64,000 bases of DNA from Acidovorax sp. (GTDB taxonomy: Bacteria; Pseudomonadota; Gammaproteobacteria; Burkholderiales; Burkholderiaceae_C). Location: contig NZ_JAPUDY010000050.1 of assembly GCF_027492855.1 (NCBI RefSeq), positions 1-64,000 on the forward strand, given 5' to 3'. Below the pieces are notes generated by a model, which was not told the origin of the DNA, ran no database searches, and saw nothing but the letters and a program-made list of their open reading frames with translations. A program made the position numbers and the translations under genes. Positions 15,701 through 24,592 of this stretch are shown here, piece after piece; positions within the stretch are counted from its first letter, which is position 1, and every line of letters begins with the position of its first letter.

Positions 15701-17314
15701 ATGAACACCGACACCTATGACTACATCGTGGTTGGATCCGGCTCCGGCGGCGCCGCGGCCGCTGCACGTCTGTCCGAATCGGGCCAGCACAGCGTGCTGC
15801 TGCTCGAAGCCGGGCCGCGTGACACCAACATATGGACCAAGATTCCGCTTGGGGTGGCCGAGGTGCTGAGCCGCGGCATCTACCTGCGCGACTTCTTCAC
15901 CGAGCCTGACGCCCAACTGCACAACCGCAAGATCTACTGGCCGCGCGGCTGGGTCACCGGCGGTTCGAGCACCGTCAATGGCATGGTCTGGGTACACGGC
16001 ACACCCCACCTGTTCGACGAATGGGCGGCCGACGGTTGCCCGGGCTGGTCCTACGATGCGCTGCGCCCTTGGTTCCGCAGGATCGAGAGCTTCAAAGGCG
16101 GCGACTCGGCCTACCGCGGCGCCTCGGGCCCGATGACCATCACCGAATTCCAGTCCAACAACCCGCTGGCCGACGACTTCCTCGACGCCATTGTCGAATC
16201 CAAGGTCGGCACCCGCGTCAAGGACTACAACGCCGGTGGCTTCGGTGGCTCCAGGATGCAGATGAACACGCGCAACGGCGTGCGCTGCAACACCCGCATG
16301 GCGTACCTGGACCCGGCCGAGGGCCGATCCAACCTCACGGTGCTGACCGAGACCCTGGCCACGCGCATCCGTTTTGAAGGCAAGCGCGCAGTGGGCATCG
16401 AAGCCCGCTCGGCCGGCCGCGATGTGACGCTGAATGCGCGCAAGGAGATCATCCTGTGCGGTGGCGCATTCAACACCCCGCAGCTGCTTGAGCTCTCGGG
16501 TGTGGGCCAGCGCCGCGTGCTCGAAGCCGCTGGCGTGCCGCTGGTGCACGAGCTGTCTATGGTCGGCGAAAACCTCTCCGAGCACGTCTACAGCCCCATG
16601 GCCTACCGGACCAAGCCGGGCGTGAGCTGGAACGGTGTTCTGCGCAGCCCGCTGGGCAAGATCGGCTCAGGTCTGCGCTACATCACGCGGCGCGATGGCC
16701 CGCTGACCAGCAACTCCCTGACCGCACAGGCTTTCGTGCCCGAGCAAAGTGGCGGCACCCAGGCCGACGTCAAGCTGCAGATCCAGCAGGTCTCCACCTC
16801 CAACAATCGCTCCAAGGGCAAGCTGGAAATCGACAGCCATGACGGCGTGACCATCGCCTCTTTCCAGATCCGTCCGCACTCGCGTGGCTCCAGCCACATC
16901 ACCGGGCGCGATCCGGCCGCCAACCCGCGCATGCTGTCCAACCACTTCACCGACCCGCGCGACATCGATGCTTGCCTGACCGCGCTCAAGCTCTCGCGCC
17001 GCATCGCCCAGGCCGGCCCCATGGCCAAGTGGCTGATCGACGAGCAACGGCCTGGCCCCGCCTGCGCCAGTGACGAAGCCCTGGTGGACTACCTGCGCAG
17101 CACCGGCGCCACTGCCTGGCACCCGGTGGGCACCTGCCGCATCGGCAGCGACCCCGCCCAATCGGTGGTCGACCCCCAGTTGCGCGTGCATGGCCTCGAA
17201 GGGCTGCGCGTTGCCGATGGCTCAGCCATGCCCACCATTGCCTCCACCAACACCAATGCCATCTGCATCGTCATGGGCGAGCGTGTGGCCGACTTCATCC
17301 AGCAAGGCGCCTGA
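15701..17314 (+). CDS. GMC-family FAD-dependent alcohol oxidoreductase
   Basis: A 537-residue glucose-methanol-choline oxidoreductase, similar in size to choline dehydrogenase and AlkJ. The FAD dinucleotide fold is YIVVGSGSGGAAAAARL (residues 8-24), GMC signature 1 is RGWVTGGSSTVNGMVWVHG, and signature 2 is GGAFNTPQLLELSGVG. The catalytic pair is His474 in AWHPVGTCRIG and Asn517 in ASTNTNAIC. It should oxidise a primary alcohol to an aldehyde with electrons passed to the quinone pool or another acceptor. The ATG at 15701 follows TTGGAGT. In this operon it would supply the carbonyl intermediate before the acid is activated by the next gene. Confidence 0.9.
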   Translation: MNTDTYDYIVVGSGSGGAAAAARLSESGQHSVLLLEAGPRDTNIWTKIPLGVAEVLSRGIYLRDFFTEPDAQLHNRKIYWPRGWVTGGSSTVNGMVWVHGTPHLFDEWAADGCPGWSYDALRPWFRRIESFKGGDSAYRGASGPMTITEFQSNNPLADDFLDAIVESKVGTRVKDYNAGGFGGSRMQMNTRNGVRCNTRMAYLDPAEGRSNLTVLTETLATRIRFEGKRAVGIEARSAGRDVTLNARKEIILCGGAFNTPQLLELSGVGQRRVLEAAGVPLVHELSMVGENLSEHVYSPMAYRTKPGVSWNGVLRSPLGKIGSGLRYITRRDGPLTSNSLTAQAFVPEQSGGTQADVKLQIQQVSTSNNRSKGKLEIDSHDGVTIASFQIRPHSRGSSHITGRDPAANPRMLSNHFTDPRDIDACLTALKLSRRIAQAGPMAKWLIDEQRPGPACASDEALVDYLRSTGATAWHPVGTCRIGSDPAQSVVDPQLRVHGLEGLRVADGSAMPTIASTNTNAICIVMGERVADFIQQGA

Positions 17315-17348
17315 CACGCAGCGCAGCATCAGAACAAGGAGACCCGAC

Positions 17349-18962
17349 ATGTCCAAACCCTGGAACAAGAGCTATCCCGCCCACGTCGCCACCGACATCG
17401 ATGTGGCACCATTCGCCTCGCTGACGCACATGCTCGACGAAGCGCTGCAACGCCACGCCGCGCGCCCAGCCATCACCAGCCTGGGGCGCACCACCAGCTA
17501 TGCTGAGCTGGATCTGATGAGCCGTCGCTTTGCGGCCTGGCTGCAAAGCCAGGGCGTGACCAAGGGCGACCGTGTAGCGCTGATGCTGCCCAATGTGCTG
17601 CCTTTTGCCGTGGTGGCGCTGGGCACACTGCGTGCCGGTGCCGTAATGGTCACCGTTAACCCGCTCTATACCGCACGCGAGTTGGCCCACCAGCTGCGTG
17701 ACAGCGGTGCCGAGACGCTGGTCGTGTTCGAGGCCTTCACGCCCACCGTGGCCAAAGCGCTCGAAGAGGTGTCCGTCAAGCGTCTGGTGGTTGCGGGGAC
17801 GGGCTTGGCGGGCATGCAGCCCGTGTCGTTGCCGGGGCAAATCCCGTTTGGTCAGACTCTTGTGGCAGGAGCCCTGACACCTTTCAAACCGGTGGACATC
17901 CATAACGACGATCTGGCGTTTTTGCAGTACACCGGTGGTACCACCGGCGTGAGCAAGGGCGCCATGCTGCGCCACGCCAATGTGCAGGCCAACGTGCTAC
18001 AGATGAGTGAGTGGCTCAAACCCCGCCTGCCGTTGGAGTGGCTGCCGGGCAAGAGCTTCGCCACCTTCCTGCCGCTGTACCACATCTTCGCGCTGACCTT
18101 CTGCCTCTTCTATGGCCTGCGCAACGGCATGCACAACATCTTTGTGGCCAACCCGCGCGACCTGCCCGGCGCAGCGCGCGAGCTCGGTGGTCGGCCGATT
18201 CACGTGCTGCCAGGTGTCAACACCCTGTTCGGTGGCCTGGCACAGCACAAGGCCGTGCTGGATGCCATCAACCTCAAGGAATTGCGCATGTGCGTGGGCG
18301 GCGGCACCGCCGTGCAGCAGGGCGTGGCCGAGCGCTGGTTGGCCGCCACCGGTGTGCCGATCGCCGAAGGCTACGGCTTGTCGGAAACATCGCCTTGTGC
18401 CAGCGTCACCGACCCCACGGCCCAGCAATGGAGCGGCACTATCGGTTTTCCCGTGCCCAACACCGACATGGCCATCCTCGACGACGATGGACAGGAGGTA
18501 GCGGTCGGCGAGCGCGGTGAGATCGGCATTCGCGGGCCGCAGGTCATGGCGGGTTACTGGCAGCGGCCCGAGGAGACGGCCAAGGTCATGACCGTCGACG
18601 GTTACTTCAAGACCGGCGACGTGGGCGTCATGGACTCCAGCGGTGCATTCAAGATCGTCGACCGCAAGAAGGACATGATCCTGGTCAGCGGCTTCAACGT
18701 GTTCCCCAATGAGATCGAGGATGTGGTCTCCACGTTACCCGGCGTTCTGGAAAGTGCTGCGATTGGCGTGCCCGACCAGAAGAGCGGCGAATCGGTCAAG
18801 CTTTTCGTGGTCAAGTCCGATCCCGCTCTGACGGTGGAGCGCGTCCTTGAGCATTGCAAGCAGAACCTCACCGCCTACAAGAACCCTCGTCACATCGAGT
18901 TCATCGACGCGCTGCCCAAGTCCACTGTGGGCAAGGTGCTGCGCCGCGAACTGCGCGCCTGA
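17349..18962 (+). CDS. Acyl-CoA ligase of the catabolic operon (FadD-like)
   Basis: A 537-residue AMP-forming ligase. Motifs are FLQYTGGTTGVSKGAMLRH for ATP binding, IAEGYGLSETSP, YFKTGDVGVMDSSGAFKIVDRKKDMILVSGFNVFPNEIE, and the C-terminal lysine in LPKSTVGKVLRREL. It resembles long-chain fatty acyl-CoA synthetases. The frame stays open upstream into the GMC gene, but the ATG at 17349 has AAGGAG before it and gives the standard length. In the operon it would activate the carboxylic acid arising from alcohol oxidation, linking the pathway to beta-oxidation. Chain length preference cannot be read from sequence alone. Confidence 0.9.
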   Translation: MSKPWNKSYPAHVATDIDVAPFASLTHMLDEALQRHAARPAITSLGRTTSYAELDLMSRRFAAWLQSQGVTKGDRVALMLPNVLPFAVVALGTLRAGAVMVTVNPLYTARELAHQLRDSGAETLVVFEAFTPTVAKALEEVSVKRLVVAGTGLAGMQPVSLPGQIPFGQTLVAGALTPFKPVDIHNDDLAFLQYTGGTTGVSKGAMLRHANVQANVLQMSEWLKPRLPLEWLPGKSFATFLPLYHIFALTFCLFYGLRNGMHNIFVANPRDLPGAARELGGRPIHVLPGVNTLFGGLAQHKAVLDAINLKELRMCVGGGTAVQQGVAERWLAATGVPIAEGYGLSETSPCASVTDPTAQQWSGTIGFPVPNTDMAILDDDGQEVAVGERGEIGIRGPQVMAGYWQRPEETAKVMTVDGYFKTGDVGVMDSSGAFKIVDRKKDMILVSGFNVFPNEIEDVVSTLPGVLESAAIGVPDQKSGESVKLFVVKSDPALTVERVLEHCKQNLTAYKNPRHIEFIDALPKSTVGKVLRRELRA

Positions 18963-18996
18963 GTTCCTTTAATTCAAATCACACTAGGAGACAAGC

Positions 18997-19986
18997 ATGA
19001 ACAAAACCCAACTTCAGATTTCTCGCCGCCAACTGCTGCAGACCAGCACAGCGCTGCTAGGGCTTTCCGCCACTGGCATGGTCCTGGCGCAGGAGAAATT
19101 CCCGTCCCATCCCGTGAGGATCATCGTGCCGTTGCCAGCAGGCGGCGTTGCGGATGCAGCCACCCGCTGGCTCACGCAAACCATGCAGCCTACTTTTGGC
19201 CAGCCGCTTATCGTCGACAACAAACCCGGTGGCAGTTTTGTGGTGGGTATGGGTGCACTTTCAAGCGCGCCGGCAGATGGTTACACCGTCATCCATGTCA
19301 ACTCAGCCTTTCTCTCGGCGCAGGCCCTGTTCAGCAAGTTTGATGTGTTCAAGCAACTCGTGCCGATTGCAGGCCTGGGCGAGACGGACGAGACCATGTG
19401 CATGAGTCAGAATCCGAATTTCAAGAATGCCAAAGAGCTGATTGCCTATGGCCGCGCCAACCCCGGCAAGCTGTCTTATGTAACGCCTGGCTATGGCACC
19501 CTCGAACATCTGGCCGCCTACAATTTTTGCAAGCTCAATGGCATCAACGCCGTGGCCATTCCCATGAAAGGTGGCCCTGATGCAGCCCGAGCACTGATCC
19601 AGGGCGAGGGCGACTTTGGTGTGGTGCCCCTGCCGCTGATCAGTCAATTCGCAAACACCGGTAAGCTCATTCCTTTGTTTGTATTGAACACCAAGCGCAA
19701 CCCCACCTTGCCTGATCTGCCAACGTATGACGAAGCCGGTGTAAAAGCCACGCGCTGCACCATCTGGGGCGGCCTGTGCGCACCGGCGGGCACCCCTGCT
19801 GTAGCTCTGGCCTATCTGCAGAAAACGGTGCTAGAGGCGGCCGGCAACCCGGTCCTGCAACGCAAGATGGTCGGTGCGGGCATGGTGCCTGCAGCCATGG
19901 CGCCCGAAGTCTTTGCCAAGATGATGCACGACGACTACGAGTGGATCGCCAAGGCCATCAAAGACGCTGACATTAAGATTTCTTGA
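18997..19986 (+). CDS. Bug/TctC-family solute-binding protein with Tat signal
   Basis: A 329-residue periplasmic binding protein, last gene of the operon. The N-terminus has SRRQLLQTSTALLGLSATGMVLAQ-like organisation, i.e. a twin-arginine motif and hydrophobic core, so export by Tat is more likely than by Sec. The mature start FPSHPVRIIVPLPAGGVADAATR is typical of the Bug family. It lies 34 bp after the ligase and before a strong terminator. It probably captures the operon substrate or a carboxylate from it, but there are no TctA/TctB permease genes nearby. Confidence 0.88.
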   Translation: MNKTQLQISRRQLLQTSTALLGLSATGMVLAQEKFPSHPVRIIVPLPAGGVADAATRWLTQTMQPTFGQPLIVDNKPGGSFVVGMGALSSAPADGYTVIHVNSAFLSAQALFSKFDVFKQLVPIAGLGETDETMCMSQNPNFKNAKELIAYGRANPGKLSYVTPGYGTLEHLAAYNFCKLNGINAVAIPMKGGPDAARALIQGEGDFGVVPLPLISQFANTGKLIPLFVLNTKRNPTLPDLPTYDEAGVKATRCTIWGGLCAPAGTPAVALAYLQKTVLEAAGNPVLQRKMVGAGMVPAAMAPEVFAKMMHDDYEWIAKAIKDADIKIS

Positions 19987-19995
19987 GCGTTGGCT

Positions 19996-20034
19996 GAACA
20001 CCCTCCCTTTGTGCGAGGAAGGGTGTTCTTGCAA
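19996..20034 (+). terminator. Rho-independent terminator at the end of the catabolic operon
   Basis: GAACACCCT (19996-20004) pairs with AGGGTGTTC (20020-20028), followed by TTGCAATTT. It lies ten bases after the Bug stop codon and marks the end of the 10.9-20.0 kb transcription unit. Confidence 0.8.
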
Positions 20035-20184
20035 TTTAAGAACCATGACAGCCACGGTTCATAAAAATTCATGGCTGCAATCTAGTCGAACCCGTACGTT
20101 CAACCGGAAGTTGCTCATGGCTACTCCCGCTGCAAAGCCGCTTGCCACGCCCGCAACCCGGCCCACCCTCCACCCCCCGTCGCA

Positions 20185-23100
20185 TCAGCTATTCACCTGC
20201 GCCCACAGCTTATCCAGCCGCTTCACACTCACCGGCTGCGGCGTGCGCAGTTCTTGCGCGAAGAAGCTCACGCGCAGTTCTTCCAGCAGCCAGCGCAGCT
20301 CCTGCATGCGTGCGTCCACAGCGCCCTTGCGTTCGGCCACCAGGCGCCAGTAGCGCTGCTCTTGCGGGCGCAGCTCGGCCAGTTTGGCGGCGTCGCGGGC
20401 GGGATCGGCGCGGTATTTGTCCAGCCGCAGGGTGATGGCCTTGAGGTAGCGGGCGTAGTGGGCCAGTTGCGTCCACGGGGCGGCAGCAATGAAGTTCTTG
20501 GACACCAGGCGTTGCAGTTGCTGTTGCGCATCTTGCGTGGCTTCGGGCGCGTTTTTGGTGTCCTTGATCTTGCGGGCGGCCGCCGCGTATTCGATGAGGA
20601 TGGTGCCCGCCAGGCGCGCGACCTCGTTGGCGATGAGCGTGAGTCGGCCCCTGCCCTCTTCCACGCGGCGCTTGAAGGCGAACTCGTCGGTGGGCAGCGG
20701 GTCGAGCAAAAAGGCACGGTCCAGCGCCACGTCGATGATCTGGGTGCGCAGCTCTTCTTGTGTACCCAGGGGCATGTAGGCCACGGCCATCTTCTGCAGG
20801 TCGGGGATGTTCTTTTCGAGGTACCTGAGTGCGTCTTTGATCTGCAACGCAAACAGGCGGCGCAAGCCCGCGCGGTGTTTGGCGACGGCTACCTCGGGCT
20901 CGTCGAAAACTTCGATGGTCACGGCGTCGCCGCCGTCGATGAGTGCAGGGAAGCCGATCAGCGTCTGCCCGGCCTTCCTGATTTCCATCAGCTCGGGCAG
21001 CTCGCCAAACGTCCAGGTGGTGTAGCGCTGGCCTGCGGGGGCCTGTGGCGTGGTGCTGACCGGTTTAACGGGCTGTGCTGCACCATTTACTCCTGATTTG
21101 ATAGCTGCTTGCGCTTTACCATCAAGCGCTGGATGCACTTTTGATTCAGATTTTTCACCTTCTGCCGCCGCACCACTGAGTTTGAGGCCCGCCAGCGCCT
21201 GGAATGCCCCGCGCGCCTTGGCGCCCCATTCGGCCTTGAGCGCGCCCAGGTTGCGGCCGTGGCCCAGTTGGCGGCCATGTTCATCGACCACGCGGAAGTT
21301 CATGAACAGGTGGGGGCTGAGCATGTCGAGCTTGAAGTCAGCGCGTTTCACGTCGAGCGAGGTCTCGTCGCGCACCTGCTTGAGCAACACATCCGTCAGG
21401 CTGCCCGTGCCAAAACGCTCGGGTGCGCCCAGCAGCCCCGCCAGGCGCGTGGCCGACTCGGGCAGTGGCACAAAACGGCTGCGCGGGCGCTGGTGCAGGC
21501 TTTTGAGCAGGGCCTGGATCTTGTCCTTGAGCATACCGGGCACCAGCCATTCGCAGCGTTCGTCGCTCACCTGATTGAGCACGAAGAGCGGAATGGTCAC
21601 GGTGATGCCGTCGCGCGCGTCGCCAGGCTCGTGCAGGTAGCTGGCGGCGCAATCCACCCCGCCCAGGCGCACCGTGCGCGGAAACGCGTTGGTGGTGATG
21701 CCTGCGGCCTCGTGGCGCATCAGCTCGTCGCGGGTGAGCTTGAGCAGGTCGGGCTGCTTTTTACTTTCATCCCGATACCAGGCCTCAAAGCTGTGGCCGC
21801 TGCACACCTCGGGCGGCAGTTGCTGGTCATAAAAAGCATAGATGAGTTCGTCGTCCACCAGCACGTCTTGCCTGCGCGACTTGTGCTCCAGCTCTTCGAC
21901 CTTGGCAATGAGCTTTTGGTTGGCGGCCAGAAACGGCAGCTTGGTCTCCCAGTTGCCGCCCACCAGCGCTTCGCGGATGAAAATTTCGCGCGCTGAGTGC
22001 GGGTCTACCTTGCCGAAGTTCACGCGGCGGTTGTTGTAGACCACGATGCCGTAGAGCGTGGCACGCTCCAGCGCCACCACTTCGGCGGACTTTTTCTCCC
22101 AATGCGGGTCCAGCAGTTGCTTCTTGAGCAGGTGCCCGCCCATCTGCTCCAGCCACTGCGGCTCGATGGCCGCAATGCCCCGGCCGAACAGGCGCGTGGT
22201 TTCCACGAGTTCCGACGCGATGATCCAGCGCCCGGGCTTTTTGTTCAGGTGGGCGCCGGGGTGTTTGTAGAACTTGATGCCGCGTGCGCCCAGGTACCAG
22301 TCTTCTTCATCGCCCTTGGCACCCACATTGCCCAGCAGTCCCGCCAGCATGGCCAGGTGCAACTGTTCGTAGCTGGCGGGCTGGGTGTTGATCTGCCACT
22401 TGTGCTCGGTCACCACCGTGAGCAGTTGGGTGTGGATGTCGCGCCACTCGCGCAGGCGGCGGATGCTGATGAAGTTCTGGCGCAGCAATTGCTCGTACTG
22501 GCGGTTGCTGAGCTTGTGGGTAGCGGCGGGCACGGCTGCGGGTGCCGATGCAGCCACGGGCGCACCGCCGCGCCGCTCCACCGGCAGATAGGCCTGCGAA
22601 GGCGCCTTCTGCGCGGCCATGGCCTTTTGCGCGCGGGCCGACGGCAGGCTGGGCGCGCCACCCCGGGCCTCGTTGATCCACTTCCACAGCTTGAGGTAGC
22701 CGCTGAACTCGCTCTTGTCGTCGTCGAACTTGGCGTGGGCCTGGTCGGCCTGCTGCTGGGCCTCCATAGGCCGGTCGCGCACGTCCTGCACACTCAAAGC
22801 GCTGGCAATCACCAGCACTTCGTCGAGCGCCTTGCGGTCGCGCGCTTCCAGAATCATGCGGCCCACGCGGGGGTCGAGTGGCAGGCGCGACAGCTCCACG
22901 CCCATGGGGGTCAGCTCGTTGGCGTCGTCCACCGCACCCAGCTCGGCCAGCAGTTGGTAGCCATCGGCAATGGCGCGACCCGAGGGCGCTTCGATGAAGG
23001 GGAACTGCACCACATCGCCCAGGTGCAGCGACTTCATGCGCAGGATGACGCCTGCGAGCGAGCTGCGCAGAATTTCGGGGTCGGTAAAACGCGAGCGGCT

Positions 23101-24255
23101 GTTGAAGTCGGCCTCGTCATACAGGCGAATGCAGATGCCATTGGCCACGCGCCCGCAACGGCCCGCGCGCTGGTTGGCGGCGGCCTGGCTGATGGGCTCC
23201 ACCAGCAGCTGCTCCACCTTGCTACGAAAACTGTAGCGCTTGACGCGCGCCGTACCAGCGTCAACCACATAGCGGATGCCAGGCACGGTGAGCGAGGTTT
23301 CGGCCACATTGGTGGCCAGCACAATGCGCCGGCCCGTGTGGCCGTCAAAGATGCGGTCCTGCTCGGCTTGCGACAGGCGCGCAAACAGCGGCAGCACCTC
23401 TGCGTTGCGCATCACGGGTTGGTGCGACAGGTGCTTGCGCAGGTGGTCGGCGGCCTCGCGGATCTCGCGCTCGCCGGGCAGAAAGACGAGGATGTCGCCC
23501 GCCGCATTGCCTTGCCAGAGTTCATCCACGCCATCGGCAATGGCTTCGTTCAGGCCATAGTCGCGGCTTTCTTCAAACGGGCGGTAGCGCTGCTCCACCG
23601 GAAAGGTGCGCCCCGACACCATGATGACGGGCGCTGGGCCTTTGACGCTCTCGAAGTGCTTGGCAAACCGGTCTGCATCGATGGTGGCCGAGGTGACGAT
23701 GACCTTGAGGTCGGGCCTGCGCGGCAGGATCTGGCGGATGTAGCCCAGCAGAAAATCGATGTTCAGGCTGCGCTCGTGTGCCTCGTCGATGATGATGGTG
23801 TCGTAATTCTTGAGCAGCGGGTCGGTCTGCGTCTCGGCCAGCAAGATGCCGTCGGTCATCAGCTTGACGGACGCATCGCGCGAGAGGCGGTCCTGGAACC
23901 GTACCTTGAAGCCCACCACATCACCCAGCGGGGTTTTCAGCTCCTCGGCAATGCGCTTGGCCACGCTGCTGGCCGCGATGCGGCGCGGCTGGGTGTGTCC
24001 GATCAGTTGCCCTTTTTGGCCGGGCTTGGCATTGCACTTGCCACGGCCCAGTGCCAGCGCAATCTTGGGCAACTGCGTGGTCTTGCCCGACCCCGTTTCA
24101 CCACACACGATGATGACCTGGTGCTTCTCGATCGCGGCCATGATCTCGTCGCGCTTGCCCGACACAGGCAGGGATTCGGGGAACTCGATGGTGAAAGCGC
24201 GGCGGGACGACGGGGAAGGAGAAGGCTCTGGCGGCCGCTGATCGGGAGAAGACAT
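20185..24255 (-). CDS. hrpA: ATP-dependent RNA helicase HrpA (DEAH box)
   Basis: A 1356-residue DEAH-box helicase, near the usual length of bacterial HrpA. Helicase motifs are GETGSGKTTQ (residues 52-61), DEAHERSLN, SATIDADRF, and QRAGRCGR in motif VI, followed by the HA2/OB-fold regions and the long DUF3418 C-terminal part. It acts in the cytoplasm on structured RNA and ribosomes. The start is taken as ATG 24255. An oddity is a stretch at about residues 1037-1057 that is encoded by a copy of the dispersed intergenic repeat (21086-21145), inserted in frame in what looks like a linker between the OB-fold and DUF3418 parts. Confidence 0.93.
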   Translation of the reverse strand: MSSPDQRPPEPSPSPSSRRAFTIEFPESLPVSGKRDEIMAAIEKHQVIIVCGETGSGKTTQLPKIALALGRGKCNAKPGQKGQLIGHTQPRRIAASSVAKRIAEELKTPLGDVVGFKVRFQDRLSRDASVKLMTDGILLAETQTDPLLKNYDTIIIDEAHERSLNIDFLLGYIRQILPRRPDLKVIVTSATIDADRFAKHFESVKGPAPVIMVSGRTFPVEQRYRPFEESRDYGLNEAIADGVDELWQGNAAGDILVFLPGEREIREAADHLRKHLSHQPVMRNAEVLPLFARLSQAEQDRIFDGHTGRRIVLATNVAETSLTVPGIRYVVDAGTARVKRYSFRSKVEQLLVEPISQAAANQRAGRCGRVANGICIRLYDEADFNSRSRFTDPEILRSSLAGVILRMKSLHLGDVVQFPFIEAPSGRAIADGYQLLAELGAVDDANELTPMGVELSRLPLDPRVGRMILEARDRKALDEVLVIASALSVQDVRDRPMEAQQQADQAHAKFDDDKSEFSGYLKLWKWINEARGGAPSLPSARAQKAMAAQKAPSQAYLPVERRGGAPVAASAPAAVPAATHKLSNRQYEQLLRQNFISIRRLREWRDIHTQLLTVVTEHKWQINTQPASYEQLHLAMLAGLLGNVGAKGDEEDWYLGARGIKFYKHPGAHLNKKPGRWIIASELVETTRLFGRGIAAIEPQWLEQMGGHLLKKQLLDPHWEKKSAEVVALERATLYGIVVYNNRRVNFGKVDPHSAREIFIREALVGGNWETKLPFLAANQKLIAKVEELEHKSRRQDVLVDDELIYAFYDQQLPPEVCSGHSFEAWYRDESKKQPDLLKLTRDELMRHEAAGITTNAFPRTVRLGGVDCAASYLHEPGDARDGITVTIPLFVLNQVSDERCEWLVPGMLKDKIQALLKSLHQRPRSRFVPLPESATRLAGLLGAPERFGTGSLTDVLLKQVRDETSLDVKRADFKLDMLSPHLFMNFRVVDEHGRQLGHGRNLGALKAEWGAKARGAFQALAGLKLSGAAAEGEKSESKVHPALDGKAQAAIKSGVNGAAQPVKPVSTTPQAPAGQRYTTWTFGELPELMEIRKAGQTLIGFPALIDGGDAVTIEVFDEPEVAVAKHRAGLRRLFALQIKDALRYLEKNIPDLQKMAVAYMPLGTQEELRTQIIDVALDRAFLLDPLPTDEFAFKRRVEEGRGRLTLIANEVARLAGTILIEYAAAARKIKDTKNAPEATQDAQQQLQRLVSKNFIAAAPWTQLAHYARYLKAITLRLDKYRADPARDAAKLAELRPQEQRYWRLVAERKGAVDARMQELRWLLEELRVSFFAQELRTPQPVSVKRLDKLWAQVNS
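21086..21145 (+). repeat. Dispersed ~60-bp repeat, copy 3, inside hrpA
   Basis: TTTACTCCTGATTTGATAGC, TGCTTGCGCTT (core left arm), then ATCAAGCGCT (right arm) and GCACTTTTGATT align with the intergenic copies in the same order. Here the element is translated on the minus strand as part of HrpA, adding about 20 residues without disrupting the frame. Confidence 0.8.
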
Positions 24256-24323
24256 GGGGCGCAATTATCGGGCCGCGCTGTGCGTTTGGCGCGACAGATG
24301 GGCGCTTTAACCCTTGTGCGCGC

Positions 24324-24352
24324 TTGCCATGCGCTGCACACATCGCCAAAAT
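24324..24352 (+). promoter_or_regulatory. Candidate sigma-70 promoter for the leader/protease unit
   Basis: TTGCCA (24324-24329) and CAAAAT (24347-24352) are spaced by 17 bases, upstream of the leader peptide. The -10 match is only moderate, so this is a candidate. Confidence 0.4.
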
Positions 24353-24427
24353 TGCGCCTTCTTCCTTTCGGCACCTAAGCACTGGCCACATTGGCCGCCC
24401 CGAAAGAAAGCACTGGAGGTCCATCCC

Positions 24428-24457
24428 ATGTCGGTTTCGTATTTCACACCCGCCTGA
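24428..24457 (+). CDS. Putative nine-residue leader peptide MSVSYFTPA
   Basis: An ATG at 24428 follows a strong ribosome site, CTGGAGGT (24414-24421), and opens a nine-codon frame MSVSYFTPA ending at TGA 24455-24457. The stop lies one base before the first arm of a hairpin. The quality of the ribosome site, the tiny frame and the downstream alternative hairpins plus terminator suggest a regulatory leader peptide rather than a functional product. It is too short to judge by composition. Confidence 0.5.
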   Translation: MSVSYFTPA

Positions 24458-24458
24458 C

Positions 24459-24506
24459 CACAGTCCACCGCCCCGGCTGGACTGTGCATTCGCAGCAAGT
24501 CCAGCC
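24459..24506 (+). promoter_or_regulatory. Mutually exclusive hairpins of a putative attenuator
   Basis: CACAGTCCA (24459-24467) pairs perfectly with TGGACTGTG (24478-24486). The overlapping GGCTGGACT (24475-24483) pairs perfectly with AGTCCAGCC (24498-24506), so only one stem can form at a time. The loop of the first stem, CCCCGGC (24471-24477), is fully complementary to the 3' arm of the downstream terminator (GCCGGGG, 24565-24571), offering an anti-terminator pairing. Confidence 0.55.
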
Positions 24507-24551
24507 ACGGCAAAAAGCACCCGCGCACCTAACTGACGCGCGCTCCGCAAG

Positions 24552-24580
24552 CCCTGGCTCCTTCGCCGGGGTTTTTTGTT
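24552..24580 (+). terminator. Rho-independent terminator upstream of the small basic gene
   Basis: CCCTGGC (24552-24558) pairs with GCCGGGG (24565-24571) with one G-U pair, followed immediately by TTTTTTGTTTG. It lies before, not after, an annotated gene, only 13 bases from the next ATG, which fits an attenuator or the 3' end of a short leader RNA. Confidence 0.75.
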
Positions 24581-24592
24581 TGTGGAGTGCAC

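Noticed and set aside
17070-17348. N-terminal extension of the operon acyl-CoA ligase into the GMC gene
   Set aside because: The added 93 residues are out-of-frame GMC sequence, and ATG 17349 has a good ribosome site and family length.
21997-24378. 793-codon open frame opposite hrpA
   Set aside because: No recognisable domain; the minus strand gives all DEAH helicase motifs in order.
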